DNA of 64,000 nt, from positions 56,011,660 through 56,075,659 of the forward strand of contig NC_051079.1 of NCBI RefSeq assembly GCF_004664715.2, read 5' to 3'. The notes beneath the pieces are model-generated. The model had not been told where the DNA came from. It worked only from the letters and a program-made list of their open reading frames with translations, and made no database searches. This DNA comes from Peromyscus leucopus. Its lineage: Eukaryota > Chordata > Mammalia > Rodentia > Cricetidae. The translations under genes were made by a program, and so were the position numbers. Position 1 is the stretch's first letter, and each line of letters begins with the position of its first letter. Shown here in pieces: positions 22,611-34,844 of the stretch.

Positions 22611-24150
22611 TTAAACCTTCATAGCAAGCAAGAACCATGAACAAAGGAGTCTGTGGATCATGGTGTCTCAGTTATTATTTTATAATAAAGCTTTGGCCGC
22701 CGGTGTCTGGAGCCACATAGGTAGCTCAAATCTTCAGCCACCTGCAAATCTTAATTTATTTAGGACTTTCATCTTTCTTTCCTTCTTAAATGTTTTTTTT
22801 TCCCCACCGTGGACATGAAGCAAAGCTAATCAATAGCACTTTCCATTTCTTTCTCTTCTCTCTTCCTGCCATGCTGAGAAGGAGTCCAGTCGTTGAAGGT
22901 AGAGGTTGCAGGTGGGAACGGGGCAGATGCAAAGAGATCTCCACATTCTGCAGTCCATCTTTGGACTGATCCCAGGACTGAGGCATTCATTCGATTCTCA
23001 GCTGCTTCTGTGCTGAGTCCCTTATCAGCCTCTGGGCAAGTTCAAACCTCCAGTACCTTTCAAGGGGATGCAGAAGCTATTTTTGAGTACTTTATATGTT
23101 TTGCAAATTCACTCAAGCACAAAGTAAATAATACAAGAAGCCAAAAAATTTGCATGCACTGGAGCACCAAATAAAATTCTATGTGTCATATATTTAACAA
23201 ATGGAAAAAGCACACATCATATACGAAGCCCTGTTTTAAAAGGTCCTCGCCATGCACCACACTCGTGTGTGAATCATCTTAGTGAGCACACTAGCCAGCC
23301 AATGTCCCATTCCAGAGAAACTCAATTACGCCTGCATATATTTCATGCAGGTGAGCTGTGGCCATGGGTGCTGGGATGCAGTCTCTGGGCTCTGCCGTGG
23401 ACCATGGTTTCTGTGATAGGACCATTCAAGATGCACATGAGAAAGGAAGCATGTGGCTGTCAACAAACCACTCTGCTCTTTTTAATTTATCCCAAGTTCA
23501 CGGACTGCTAGCTTGGGCTTCAGAGATGTGCCCAAGGTCATGGAGTTAGCTGTGCTAGAAGAAAGGGTCCTACAGTGGGTCCCGACTGGGTCCTTTCCTC
23601 TCTGAAAGTAAAATATATTAATAACGTAGCTTGAATTTTTTCCTTTGTCTTGATGGAAGCTTCATATTATTTTGTTATTTCAGTGAAACATAAAATATGC
23701 CTATACTGATCCACCATTACTAACATATCTTTGTATTTTATATACATTGATTTATGCTTTTTTCCTATATACTATATGGTATGTATGTTTTTTTTCCCTC
23801 TGCTTTAAAGGACTAACACTCAGTTTTATTTTATCTTTAATTTTGGCTATTCTCACATAGTTATGCTTCCTGCCATTATTTTTATCTGATTAGATTTTAA
23901 TAGCATCTGCTGCATCTAGTCAAATGGATCACTTTTCTTATAATTTTCTTAGGTGTGTCTCCATCCCGGCTTCTCTTATAAGGAATTATGGTGGCTCATC
24001 CATTGTTCTTTGAGTGAAATGGCTCACACTGGAGAGCTAGGATAGTACAATGGCCCATGGAAGTTGGATTTTGATGTTCCTCAAAACTGCTTAACTCTTG
24101 GCTTTTTGTAGATTATTTGGGTCACTTTATGTCTATTAATAATTAATTTC
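22611..24150. other. AT-rich non-coding sequence
   Basis: No young repeats. 'gagatgtgcccaaggtcatggagttagc' near 23525 may be a MIR remnant. From 23640 to 24100 the sequence is AT-rich and unassigned; an old L1 is possible. Confidence 0.4.
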
Positions 24151-24151
24151 A

Positions 24152-24330
24152 ACAAGCATAGTAACACACATATTTAACCCCAGCACTTGGAGAGTAGGGG
24201 CCAGAGGCAGGCAGATCTCTGTGAGTTTGAGGCCAGCCTGGTCTACATAGGGAGCTCCAGGACAGTGAGGGCTATGTATAGAGACCGGATTTTAGGAAAC
24301 AAACAAACAACAAACAAACAAACAAACAAA
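24152..24330 (+). mobile_element. B1 SINE, older
   Basis: 'aaccccagcacttgg', 'gaggcaggcagatctctgtgagtttgaggccagcctggtctacatag' and an (AAAC)n tail at 24297-24330. A and B boxes are still readable. Confidence 0.88.
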
Positions 24331-24460
24331 TTAGTATCTCTATACAGTTAGGATAATAATCTCAGATTGCTGCAGTATGACATGAGATAAAGTAATTATA
24401 CCCAGCCCACCTGAAACATATTAAATATTCAATTAGATAAGTCTGTGTGGTAGACTCTTC

Positions 24461-24462
<2 letters not shown>

Positions 24463-24501
<39 letters not shown>

Positions 24502-24823
24502 CATGTGTGTACATACATGAGTGTGTGGAGGCCAGAGGTTGATGCTGGATGCCTTCTTCAAATGCTTATCACATTATTATTGTTGTTGTTGTTCTTCTTC
24601 TTATTATTACTATTTCTTGAGATAGGCTCTCCTACTGAACCTGGAGCTCATCAATGGCCTAAACTGGCCTAAAGTCTCAGAGATTCTCCTGACCCTGCCT
24701 TTCCAGTACTGGGGTTCCAGGTGCATGTCTCTGTGTCTGTCTTTTCTTTCCTGTGGGTGCTTGGATCCAGGCTCAAATTGTCACATTTTCAGGGCAAGCT
24801 TTACTGACTCATCTTCCCAGCGC
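24463..24823 (-). mobile_element. B4 SINE with (GT)n end
   Basis: The plus strand shows (GT)n (24463-24500), 'gaggccagaggttgatgctgg', 'ttgagataggctctcctactgaacctggagctca', 'gcctttccagtactgggg', 'gggtgcttggatccaggctc', 'actgactcatcttcccagc': a B4 in reverse. A (TTG/TTC/TTA) expansion occupies 24570-24612. Confidence 0.75.
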
Positions 24824-25177
24824 CTTGTGTTCAACTCATGAGGACAAAACCAGAAATCCTGGTCCTTCTACTAAGTCACATGGGGGTGACAACTATATAG
24901 ATAAACACAACATGACGTTTCCTGGATATAAGTCAACTTGAGGGGCTTCCGGGACAAGTGGATTTTGATGGTGGAGGCCAGGAGGAACTTGGATTCTGCA
25001 CGATGTCCATTCTCTTCTTACACATGCCCGACAAGAATATTTTCACATCTATTTCTTCCCATTCCGTATGTTGTACTCACCGAAGTATGCATATTAAATC
25101 TCATGGGAGACACTGGGAAGTCTGAAGATAGAGTTTCAGTGCCTGGGATTCCGGCTCTGTCTCGAGATGTGGGACTC

Positions 25178-25588
25178 TGTCTTAGTTTTTTTCCTGCCGC
25201 TGTGGTAAAACACTGACGAAAGCAACTCAGGGGAGAAAGGGTTTATTTGGTTTACAATTCCAGGTTCTGGTCCATCATTGAGGGAAGTGAGGTGGCAGGG
25301 TGGATACTTGAAATAACTGGTCCCAGTATCCACAGTCAAGATCAGAGAAGAACGCATTAATGCTTGCATACCGTGCTTAGTTTACTTTCCAATTGAGAAT
25401 CCCTTACTAGGGAATAGTGCCACTCACAGTGAGCAGATACTCCGACTTCAATTAACTTAAGAAAACTGAGATAATCTCTTATAGACATGCCCAGGGACCA
25501 GCTGTTTTACACAATCCCTCTTTGAGACTCTCACCCTAGGAGGTGGCTCTAAATTGTGTCAAATTGACAATTAAAATTAATCAACACA
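25178..25588 (-). mobile_element. Solo LTR, ERVL/MaLR type, with 5-bp TSD
   Basis: The 411-bp element runs from 'tgtcttag' to 'atcaacaca' (TG...CA ends) and is bounded by a perfect 5-bp direct repeat GACTC at 25173-25177 and 25589-25593, the duplication size typical of ERVL/MaLR. The AATAAA poly(A) signal is seen in complement within 'agggtttatttgg'. No internal region remains. Confidence 0.85.
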
Positions 25589-25593
25589 GACTC

Positions 25594-26848
25594 TAAGTCC
25601 CCCCTCCCCTTTTCAGAAGCTAGTCATGTGTGACTAGGTTTGTTTGAAACATCTGAGAAAGCTGTTGTGGATGGATTCATTAATCCAGTTCTCTCATTGA
25701 GCCAACAGGTCCTGAGCTGCGGCGGCCGAGGCCCCACACTGAGCTGAAAGGATGCAAAGTATCTCAGTGTAAGTCTCCAGGCCTTGTCCTCAAGGGGCTC
25801 ATTTTCAAACCAAGAGAGCAGACGAGGCAAGTTGTGCTCAGTGTGTCTCCAGTATGTCTAAGCCACCGTTGAGTGGGGGGATGAATTGCGCTAGGGTCAA
25901 GAATGGCAGCCGAGGGTAGTGAAAGCGGAAGCTAGAAGGGTGGCTGAGCAATCATGCCAATTATAGTGAGAAAATGTTTTTCTTCACCAGAGACAAGAAT
26001 TGCAGGTAACTGCCTTGAGGCAGAAGGCATGAAGTAATTAAGTCTGATAAATAAATTACCTAGTTTCATTTTAAAGGACTTGAAAAGAAGGTGATTTGGT
26101 GGCAGAGGTTCCTTGACAGCACCGGGCTTGCAGAGGTCTTCAGGGTAGCTGGCAAAACTCATTCCTCCAAACAGACTCGAAAAAGAGATTAATGTATTGT
26201 GCACTTGAAAACGCTAAGAGAGAAGATTTGAAATGCTTTCATTACCCAAAAGGAGAAGTAGGTGAGGTGACGGATATGTTAATTAACTTGATTTAATCAT
26301 TCCAGGATAGATATATACATATATCAAAACATCATCTTGTACACCATAAATATTTCCAATTGTCGATTAAAAAAATAAATTAAGAAGATTAATGAGAAAA
26401 GTGGTATGAGACATGCTTTAGGGGTTTTTGTTTAAAGTTTAAAATGTATGTATTATAGTTAAACAATATGTATAAACTCATTAGACGAGATGGAAAAAAA
26501 CCCTATATTACTCTACTAAAAATGGCCACTGACATTCTAAGGATCAATCTTCCAGATTTTATAATATGTATGATTGAATGAACGTGGGACCAAACTACAC
26601 ATATATTGTAAACTCATTTCACTCACTATGTCTGATATGAATATCTTCCTATGGCAAAAATGTACAGGGGCCATTTAAAACATTTCACTATTTATGTTGT
26701 GAAGTCAAAACAATATAACATTCAAAACTCTAAGAATGAAAAGCAGCAATAGTAGAAATATGCTAGAATAATTAACAAGCATTGCTTTGGAGTATCTTCT
26801 AGACAATTACAAATCGATTTAAATAGTAATGAAACAGAAAAAAAAAAG
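25594..26848. other. Non-coding with L2/L1 traces
   Basis: At 25675-25835 'cactgagctgaaaggatgcaaagtatctcag...cttgtcctcaaggggctcat' resembles L2. At 26300-26370 'aaaacatcatcttgtacaccataaatatttccaattgtc' resembles an old L1 3' end. The remainder is AT-rich and unassigned. Confidence 0.45.
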
Positions 26849-27025
26849 GATCAGCTAGATGGCTCAGTGATAGCAAGATGACACTTGCTATCAAGCCTGA
26901 TGACCTGAGTTTAACTCCCGGGCCCCACATGGTAGAAGGAGAGAACTGACTCCTGCAGGGAGTCCTGACCTCCACACACCTGCCATACAGCAACCCCAGA
27001 CACACACACACCAAATAAATAAGAG
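26849..27025 (+). mobile_element. RSINE1/B4-like SINE
   Basis: 'agctagatggctcagtgatagcaag', 'tgatgacctgagtttaactcccgggccccacatggtagaagg', 'gacctccacac', tail 'ccaaataaataag'. Confidence 0.82.
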
Positions 27026-27085
27026 CAAGGAACTAAAGGGTGACTCTTATTCCACAATTAACATTCTATAAAACCAAATTTTCAA

Positions 27086-27222
27086 CTCGGATAAAGTGGT
27101 GCATGCTTATAATCCCAACACTCAATAGGCTGAGGCAAAAAGATTCTAAGTTTGATGTCAACCTGGGATACATAATGAGCTCTAGTTTAACTTGGGCTAC
27201 ATTGTGAGACCCTTTCTCAACA

Positions 27223-27253
<31 letters not shown>

Positions 27254-27275
27254 CAACATAATAATAATAATTGTC
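27086..27275 (+). mobile_element. B1 SINE with (CAG)(CAA)(TAA) tail
   Basis: A decayed B1 ('gtggtgcatgcttataatcccaaca', 'ggctgaggc', 'gtgagaccctttctcaa') whose tail has become a compound trinucleotide repeat: CAG at 27220-27245, CAA to 27257 and TAA to 27270. A poly-Ala/Val minus frame here is an artefact. Confidence 0.8.
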
Positions 27276-27952
27276 ATAAAAGACCCCCAGTCCCTGGATA
27301 TAACCAAAGGGGGAATTGTATGTGTCTGGCAATGAAGATGGATGCTTCCTGAGTCAATTTCTACAGCTCAATGGAGACTCATTCCCCTGTGCAGCACAAT
27401 TGTCCCCATCTCTAGAAGAAGGCCAGAAGGAATCTTCTGTAGCAAGCTTCCCCTCTTCCAGTCTATGACACTGTCTTTTAGGAAAACGGCTCCCTTCAGA
27501 AGCATGGATGATAGTAGAGGAGCCTTATTTAGGAAGGGATTGGAGCGTTCACTGGGTTAAGTGTTCTGATTATAAAGCCTCGTGTTCTAGTCCATTCCTA
27601 AAATTACTAGTTCTGATCACAACTGAAAAGCAGGCTAATATGGTGGCGTGAGGTGGTTACCAAGAACACAGTCAGAAGACACAGTCATGGCCCACGGGCC
27701 TGCGGCAGATGAGAAGCGCGGGCCAGAGGCGGGTCTACAGGCAGAGGAGGCTAGCTAAGCTCTGACGACTACCGCTTCAGCTTCGGTGTTCTTTGGCAGT
27801 GCCAGGTCTTCTGTCATTCATTGCCTGTGTCTCCAGGGAGATGAGGTGGCTGAAGGATGGGCCACATAGTTCTCTCTTGTCTCTGCTGCCACCCTCTCAA
27901 TGAGTTAAGGACTGTGGCTTTGGGAAGGGACAGATTATGGAAAATGCCTCAG
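27276..27952. other. Non-coding, no identified element
   Basis: Unique sequence with a few CpGs near 27690-27780. I see no supported exon. Confidence 0.4.
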
Positions 27953-28182
27953 AGAGGCTAAGGACATAGCTCTGTTGGTACAGTTCTTGTCTAGTATGCA
28001 TGGAATCCTGGATTTGACCCCCTGGCACGGCATAGAAGCCAAGAATGATGGGACATACCTGAAATTGCAGAACTTGAGCGATGTAGCAAAAGGACTAGGG
28101 ATTCAGGTTATCATCCTCAGCCTTGCACGCAGCCAGCTCATGGTCAGCCTGGGGTACATGAGACCCTGTCTCCCCCAAATCC
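27953..28182 (+). mobile_element. ID-B1 dimeric SINE
   Basis: The ID-like head 'agaggctaaggacatagctctgttggtacagttcttgtctagtatgc...gatttgacccc' is joined to a B1-like body ending 'cagcctggggtacatgagaccctgtctc'. This order defines the ID-B1 chimera. Confidence 0.78.
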
Positions 28183-28277
28183 AAGTAACAGCAAAAATGC
28201 CTCAGAGACTTAGCAGCCTACGTGCACACCGCCCTCACCACGGGGACAATAATGACAATGTAATGCTTTCTCTTCAC

Positions 28278-28462
28278 CAGGCACTGGCATGCACAATTCC
28301 CATTGCTTCGAAATCTCATTTGTGCCTCACTATTATTATTGTCACTTTTTAAAAAGCTACATATACAGGACTTGACCAACATCACATAGATCAACATCAG
28401 AACAGGAAGAGTTGGACTCTGAATTCATGCGATGTGACACCAGAAGCCATGCTATTAGGCCC
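28278..28462 (-). mobile_element. MIR SINE
   Basis: 'ccaggcactggcatgcacaattcc', 'aaatctcatttgtgcctcactattattattgtcac', 'caacatcacatagatc...ggaagagttggactctgaattcatgcg' matches the complement of MIR in order and spacing. Confidence 0.75.
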
Positions 28463-28501
28463 CGCGGTACACTCCTTGAAGGTAGACACAGAAGGGCATA
28501 A

Positions 28502-28651
28502 GGCTGGTGATAGACTGTGTGGAGGAACATGCCTCTAACTCCAACACTCCGGAGGTGGTAGCAGGAGGATCAGGAGATCGAGGCCAGCCTTGGCTATATA
28601 GTGAATTTAAGGTCAACCTGGGCTGCATATCAGACTGTGTCTAAAGCCAAC
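28502..28651 (+). mobile_element. B1 SINE, old
   Basis: 'gtgtggaggaacatgcctctaactccaacactccgg', 'aggatcaggagatcgaggccagccttggctatatag', 'cctgggctgcatatcagactgtgtctaaa'. Confidence 0.75.
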
Positions 28652-28734
28652 AGTAACAACTACTGTCCTCCCAAAATACCTGAGTATGGAGCTGGGGAGC
28701 AGATAATTGGGAGAGATTAATAGAAACGAATTAC

Positions 28735-29635
28735 TTCTGATATATTATATATGATATGTGTTTATTCATGTTCTATTTATCAAATGGATTTGAAGTAATT
28801 TAGATTTTTTTGTTAATTTCTTAAATTTTTTTCTTGGGGCAAAAGTATGAATATTAATTTTTGCACACTGGCACATTCATAAATTGTATTTGGATCCATG
28901 ACTATTTTTGAGCTGATCATTTGAGGAATTATTTCATTATTAAGCCGTCAGTTGGCCATACATTGAGGAGTAATTATAGCTCCTAAAATATACACCCATT
29001 TCACAAATTTTTCATTTGTGTTAAAACCTCTGAGATAGGAGCCTTCATTAAACAAATGATTAGTAATGAGAATAGAAGCAAGCAGAAGTCTGGTTAAGCA
29101 TAATTAGAAGATACATTACCTGTGGGAACATTGATGGGTTTTAAGCATTAAATATAGGAACTAAAATTATGGCTTTGCCTTAATAACTCAGACCTATACT
29201 TTCTATTTTTGTAAGAAGCTATAATATGAATTTATATTTGAATTTTATTTATGTTCTGGCATAAAAAGGTTGTCCCTTGGTTTGAGTCTCCAGATGCTAA
29301 AAAATCATAATTTTATTAACTGTCACCGAACAGTTTGGGAGAATGTTATATCCTTTCTCTTTGGATACCCTTAGGAGAGAGACAAGACTGGAATCCCAGG
29401 TTGAAAGCTGGTAGCCTGCTGTGCTGGGTGGAACCGGACCACCTGGCTCCTGGGGTGGGGTCTTCCCCAGAAAACTGTTTCCTCTGTGTTTTTTTTTTTC
29501 TCTCCTTATTTTGTGACGACTCTTGTGAAGGAAATATCCAAATGACTAGAGCATAACACCCTAGGGAGAATCTCTGGAGACATGGCTAGTATTGAATAGG
29601 AACAGGGAGGCCTTGGGAAAGTACCTACTGGAGAC
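28735..29635. other. AT-rich, repeat-free block
   Basis: About 600 bp (28735-29330) has no recognisable repeat and many homeodomain-like TAAT/ATTA cores, for example 'aaacaaatgattagtaatgag' and 'ggttaagcataattagaag'. This is the look of conserved non-coding DNA, but conservation cannot be tested here. Confidence 0.4.
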
Positions 29636-29639
29636 CGAT

Positions 29640-29765
29640 GCTTGTCTTAGACCCACCACTGGCCAGCTGTGTGGCTCCAGGCTGCAGCCTGTCCTGTATA
29701 CCAGCAGTTATAAACATTAACTAACTTTGAACAGTGAAAGTGCTCTGTGAGGTACAGTCATTTCT
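29640..29765 (+). mobile_element. Possible MIR remnant
   Basis: 'ggccagctgtgtggctccaggc' resembles the MIR core ('actagctgtgtgaccttgggc'). The rest is weak. Confidence 0.35.
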
Positions 29766-31007
29766 TTCTCTCTTTTTACAGTGAGGACTAATTTTTCCCC
29801 TCAACGATGTGTTATTCTCCCTGTTAATATAGGAACTTTTTGGCTTGTTTGGTCACCCTGAGTCTGTGGATGCTGTGGATGAGTCTTTGGGATTTTCAGA
29901 TGCTCGGTTTCTGGCTAATTCATCCCATAACCACCTTTTCAGGTTGAGGACTTCACAAGTTGCCCAGGCCTGTGGCCAGAGGCCTTCATTCCTCCTTTCT
30001 CTCTTGGCTTCTTCCAAAAGAGCTAAGAATGGACAAACAAACTCACCCCTGTCAGTCAACTTGTTCCCAGGAGGGATAATTTTTCTTTCCTTTTTCCTTT
30101 GTGCAAGGGAGGTTAAATTTGACAGATAAGGTGAGTTGGATTGCTGAATCTTATTTGTTCAGCCTTGTTCTGTTCCTAATTACCAGAGATTACAGCAAGG
30201 TTGGCTGGACTTTAAAGAGGATTTATGATAATTTTTAAGGAAGGTAAAGGGATATAAATTTGATTAACATTTTCTCAGTTCTTGAGGATTTATTTTGCCA
30301 TTTTGTTTATATTTCAGGGTTTTGAGAGAAAAGTGAGACCCCCCCCAATTTATAAGGCATGCACAGATATTTTGGAACCCCATTCTCTGGAAAGAGAATT
30401 ACTATTTACCTTCAAGTGATGCTGATTTTGATTTAAGTTAGAGCCTGTGATTTATAAACCAGCGTTTGAGAGAAATGATAGGAAGTTAAGGCATTTTGTC
30501 ATAATTTAATTTTTTATTCCCTTCTAGAAAAAAAAAATCACTCAACATAACATAAGCTGGGCCCACTCACGTGGGGGGCATGCATATGTTACCCGTTCTG
30601 TCAGGCTCACCACCAATTGGAGTGTTAGCTATTTATAAATTCAAGGTTGACTGCAACCATCTCGACAACACACAGCGTTCCCTCCTTAATAGAAGAAGAT
30701 GCATGGGTAGGTGTGGGGAGCAACTGTTTAACCAGCGTTTTCCGGTCCTGAAATGCAGAGGGGGAAAGGGAACATATGGCGGGGTAGCTGAGGCCATAGA
30801 TGGCAGTGTGAAAAGACTACGGAAGAACCAAGATGCTGAAGTCGTGTCTTTGTCTGGGGGCCTCACTGACTGGGGAGCCAATGAGGGAAGGGGGATATAA
30901 GCGTGGTGGGGAAGGGAGAAATGTGGCTCCCCATCCCTGATGACAAAAGTGAAGAGTGAGTAGTTATTTCTGACTCTAGGTGGACTTGCTTCTAGTTGGG
31001 TCTAGAG
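29766..31007. other. Unique non-coding sequence
   Basis: Open frames of 94 codons (29845-30129) and 109 codons (30571-30900) have no recognisable domain, and opposite-strand frames overlap both. No splice context supports them. Confidence 0.4.
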
Positions 31008-31200
31008 CAGTGGTTCTCAGCCTTCCTAAAGCTGCGACCCTTCGATACAGTTACTCATGTTGTGGTGACCCCCAACCATAAAGTTATCTCGTTGCTACTT
31101 AGTCACTGTCATTTTGCTACTGTTATTAAATTGTAATGTAAATATTTTTGGAGATAGAGGTTCGCCAAGGGGGTCACGTGCCACAGGTTGAGAACCACTG
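31008..31200. mobile_element. URR1-type hAT non-autonomous DNA transposon
   Basis: Terminal inverted repeats 'cagtggttctcagcc' and 'aggttgagaaccactg' bound a 193-bp element. The 8-bp flanks 'gtctagag' (31000-31007) and 'atctggag' (31201-31208) match at 6 of 8 positions, as expected for an old hAT duplication. The internal text 'tcatgttgtggtgacccccaaccataaa' is typical of the family. Confidence 0.92.
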
Positions 31201-31208
31201 ATCTGGAG

Positions 31209-31852
31209 GCCCTCCGTTTGGAAAGGAAGCCAGATCTGCTTGGCAACCTCCTCTTACGAGTTCCTCTGTGGCTGGAAAGAGAAAGACAGAGAGAATAGCT
31301 TCATTTCCCCCCACCCCCAACAGATCTAGTAGCAAGAGATGAGAGGAGGTACATTTAGAGGGGGCTCGTTGGGTTTCGAGCGCCAGAAAAACCCAACCCA
31401 GGCTGCCTTTGAAAAACAGAATATATTGCTACAGGTTTTAAGCCAAAATTCCAGTGCCAGATGGGAGAGTTGTCAGTCAGGGAGGCTTCAGGGGCCCCTA
31501 AAACTATATAGACTCATGTCATTCATTTTGGTTGCCCAACAGAACTAGCTGATGGGACCCTGTTGCTTGAAGACACCACACACCTTCAAGACACAGTGGA
31601 ATTGAGCTAGAACTGAGCTGCGAGCTCCCTCTTGGCTGGATAGCTTTTATGGGGTCAAAAGAAATGCTATATAGGCTTCTGGGAAAGAAAAGGTGTCAAC
31701 AGCCTTACTCAGCTGTGAACCCTGGGAACTACGGCACCATCCTGTAAGGCAAGAAGTGCCCATTGGCTTAAGAGTGGCTTGCTACATGGGTTGTGGAGGT
31801 AATAAACCACTCTCTGGTTTGATTCGGAACTTGCTCCGTAGGAGGCAGTTCC
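31209..31852. other. Non-coding, no identified element
   Basis: Unique sequence. Nothing assignable is visible. Confidence 0.4.
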
Positions 31853-32064
31853 TTTATTTACTTGTTTGAGGGTTTTTGATGTGTATGGGTGTTCTGCTTG
31901 TGTATATGTTTGTATACCACATTGAGGCAGTACTCTGAGGGCACTGGATGCCCCTGGACTTGCGGTTTCAGATAGTGGTCAGCCATGTAGGTGCTGGGAA
32001 TTGAACTCAGGTCTTCTGGAAGAGAAGGCAGTACCTGAAACCACTGAACCATCTCTCCAGCCCC
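31853..32064 (-). mobile_element. B3 SINE
   Basis: 'gagggcactggatgcccctgg', 'gtcagccatgtaggtgctgggaattgaactcaggtcttctggaagag', 'ccactgaaccatctctccagcccc' give a B3/B2-family element in reverse. Confidence 0.88.
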
Positions 32065-32124
32065 TCATAATATAGTATTGAAAATAATCTGCTTCATATA
32101 CGACTTGTGATTTTAAGGGGAAAG

Positions 32125-32127
<3 letters not shown>

Positions 32128-32174
<47 letters not shown>

Positions 32175-32183
32175 CACACACAC
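32128..32183. repeat. (CA)n microsatellite
   Basis: A CA tract with one CG interruption at 32166-32169. The minus-strand Val-Cys frame is an artefact. Confidence 0.97.
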
Positions 32184-32464
32184 TGACAGCTGAAATCAAA
32201 GTGATAAAACCCATAAAGAATGATGTAGGAGGTCTGGAGTGTGCTGTCACACTGCTTGAAGAGCCTGTTCTTACTCAAGCATTGGAGAACTTTATGTCTT
32301 TCCCTGCAAACTGCCAATCACAGTTACTAGATTAATTATGTGATTATTAGTAGTTTAGTATTTTTCCTTTTGACGGACTTCAAATTGCTGAAGAATTGTG
32401 TGCATGTTCCTGTTAATTACTAATTTGTCTTTAACCACAAGAACACATGTTTGAAAAAGTCCTG

Positions 32465-32640
32465 GGAACAATTTGAGATGGTGGCAGAAAGGGACCAGTG
32501 AGAGGGGGTGGGAGATGGTAGGGTGTAAGCGGGGCACAATTATGAGCAAAGTATACTGAATATGTATGTATAGAAGTGCCATAGTGAAACCCATTATCTT
32601 ATATGCTACCTAAAAATTAATAACAAGAAAAAATACAGTG
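32465..32640 (+). mobile_element. L1 (Lx-like) 3' UTR fragment
   Basis: 'ggaccagtgagagggggtgggagat', 'gagcaaagtatactgaatatgtatgtatagaagtgcc', 'gtgaaacccattatcttatatgctacctaaaaattaataac' matches the 3' end of rodent L1, ending A-rich. Confidence 0.7.
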
Positions 32641-33029
32641 AATAAATCTTCTAGTTCACAGATGTCTGTGAGGTAGTCACAGATGTCACTCAAGGTTACT
32701 AAGTGCATGGCTACTCAAACTGAGGAAGATTTATCTCTGTGTTTCAGCTTTGAATAACTGGACATCCCTTCATTAATCCCATGTGGATATCAGCATGCTG
32801 ACCTTGTTTTCTCAATGCCAAAGGAAGAAGGAGAAGAAATTGAAATTTCTGCTACTATTCGATTTCTTTAAAGAATTCTCATGCTAAGAGCAGCATTTTG
32901 GAAGTCCTGGCATTTTCCTTTAAATCAAACCAGATTTATGAATCCACTTAAGTGGCCTTTAGAGGACATGCTTCTTAAAAGGAATTATATCCCAGCTTAA
33001 CAATAAAATAAAACAAATAAACATATTTG

Positions 33030-33329
33030 TTATGGGTTATGGGCTCAGTTGGTAAAGTGATTGCTGTACCTGATGAAGATTTGACTTCAATCCTTTAGAA
33101 GCTACATGAAAGTTCGACTCAGTAGTGTATATCTGTAATACCAGAGCTGGAGAATGGAGACAGGAGAATCCCCAGGGCTCATTGGCTAGCCAGCCTCGAT
33201 GAATCAGTGGGTTCAGTGAGAGATCCTGACCCTGTCTCAAAAAATAAGGTGACAAGTGACAGAGGAAGACATGTTGACCTTTTTTTCCATCGACACGTGC
33301 ATACATGTACAACATATCTACACACACAG
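33030..33329 (+). mobile_element. B4 SINE
   Basis: 'ttatgggctcagttggtaaagtgattgc', 'atctgtaataccagagctgg', 'ggctagccagcctcgatgaatcagtgg', 'tgagagatcctgaccctgtctcaaaaaataagg', ending near a (CA) run. Confidence 0.82.
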
Positions 33330-33587
33330 TATTTATTAAAGGTTAATTAATAGCAGTGATTTTGTAGAGAAAAGATGTATTCCTCTGCCAATAAAATAAA
33401 TGTAGTGTTTCTGGCTAGGTTGATTAAGGATTTTAAAATAGAACTAGATAGATGCCTCCTGAAGACACACATTTAGTGATATGAAGAAAGCAGCTTGCCA
33501 TCTTGTTTCCTGTAATGACGACAGACAGCCAATGTTATTTCCAAACTTAGAGACCAGCAACCCCTTCCTTCTCGTTCTTCTTTTCCC

Positions 33588-33762
33588 TTTTCTTTGAGAC
33601 AGGGTCTAACATAGCCCAGGTTAGCCCTGACTTGCTGTGTAACTGATCCTCCTGTTTGGATTACAGAATCAGGCAACCACAAACAGTTTATGGGATGCTG
33701 GCAGTCAAACCCAGGGCTTCATGCATAGCTAGGCAAGCACTCTTCTAATTGGCTCTGCCGAG
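33588..33762 (-). mobile_element. ID-B1 dimeric SINE
   Basis: 'tttgagacagggtctaacatagcccaggttagccctgac' (B1 part) runs into 'ggcagtcaaacccagggcttcatgcatagctaggcaagcactcttc' (ID part), the reverse of the ID-B1 order. Confidence 0.75.
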
Positions 33763-34843
33763 AACTTATTCTTAAGACCCCAGCAAATATTACCTCATCA
33801 TGGTAAGCTGACAAAACATGATCCCTTGGTTTGCAAGGAGTTAAGTTACAGCCGGCAGGTGAGCAAGACTCTAGCTCCAGAGTTATTCAACTGTGAGATG
33901 TCACCATCAGGAGGACTCCCAAGATGGAATAGAAATGCAATCAAAGAACTAAACCCTTCTAAAGACAATCTGCTCAGACACCAACCTAAATAGAGTAACT
34001 GAGGACAAACTCACGGAGACAGAAGGACATCACTTTTGGTGGGAGAATGGGCAAACACTGATGTCCAATATGCCCTAGCTAGTTGGGAAATTAGCCTGCT
34101 ATAATGCGCTTGAGTTATAGGGCACTGTAAAAATAGTTTTCAGTCCTGGATTTATGTTGGAACCTCGGTGCTGGAAGAATCTTGCACTAAATTGCAGCCC
34201 CCGTTGCTTGCCTCACTTTGTATGGAGTTGTATTCGGTACTATTTTATATTCTGCTCTTTTCCTCAGACGTGATTTTGCTCCCACACTTGCTTATTGCTA
34301 CATGGTACGGTATTCATAGTATTAGTTTATAGGACGTTTTCTTTTTCTTTCTTTTTTTTTTTTAACCTGCCGGAAGGAGTTTTGTGACTTTCACATTTGT
34401 ACAGTAACTGCTGACAGGACAAGGGGGGAGGTAGAGAAGTAGAAGTTGCCTATGCATTTGAGAGAATCCTGGGAGGGCTTTACCGGACAGATAAGATGTG
34501 CTTCAAATGAGCTCATCCACCCTTTGAATGAGAACTGCCGGGAAGGTGGTACTTAAGCAGTTGTGGTCTTTGATGCAAATAGGGTTGCTGTTCCCTTTGC
34601 TGAGGGCATTGTTCCTGTTTCCTTTGAAAGCACGGACCTCAGCCTAGCATGTCCAAATACTATGCAGAGTGCTTGTAGGAAGGTCTGGTCTTTGGCCCTG
34701 GGTATACATTAGAATTCCCAGGGGCACTCTGAAGATTCCACATGCCCTCACCCTGTCCCCAGCTGACTGGTACTGAGTACCAGTGTCTTTCAGAGTAGTT
34801 ATAAAGTACAGCTGGGCCTGAGGCCTATTAGACAAAAGGCCAT
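33763..34843. other. Non-coding, no clear element
   Basis: Unique sequence with a T-rich run near 34341-34363. Possible old L1 traces around 34230-34340 are too weak to call. Confidence 0.4.
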
Positions 34844-34844
34844 C

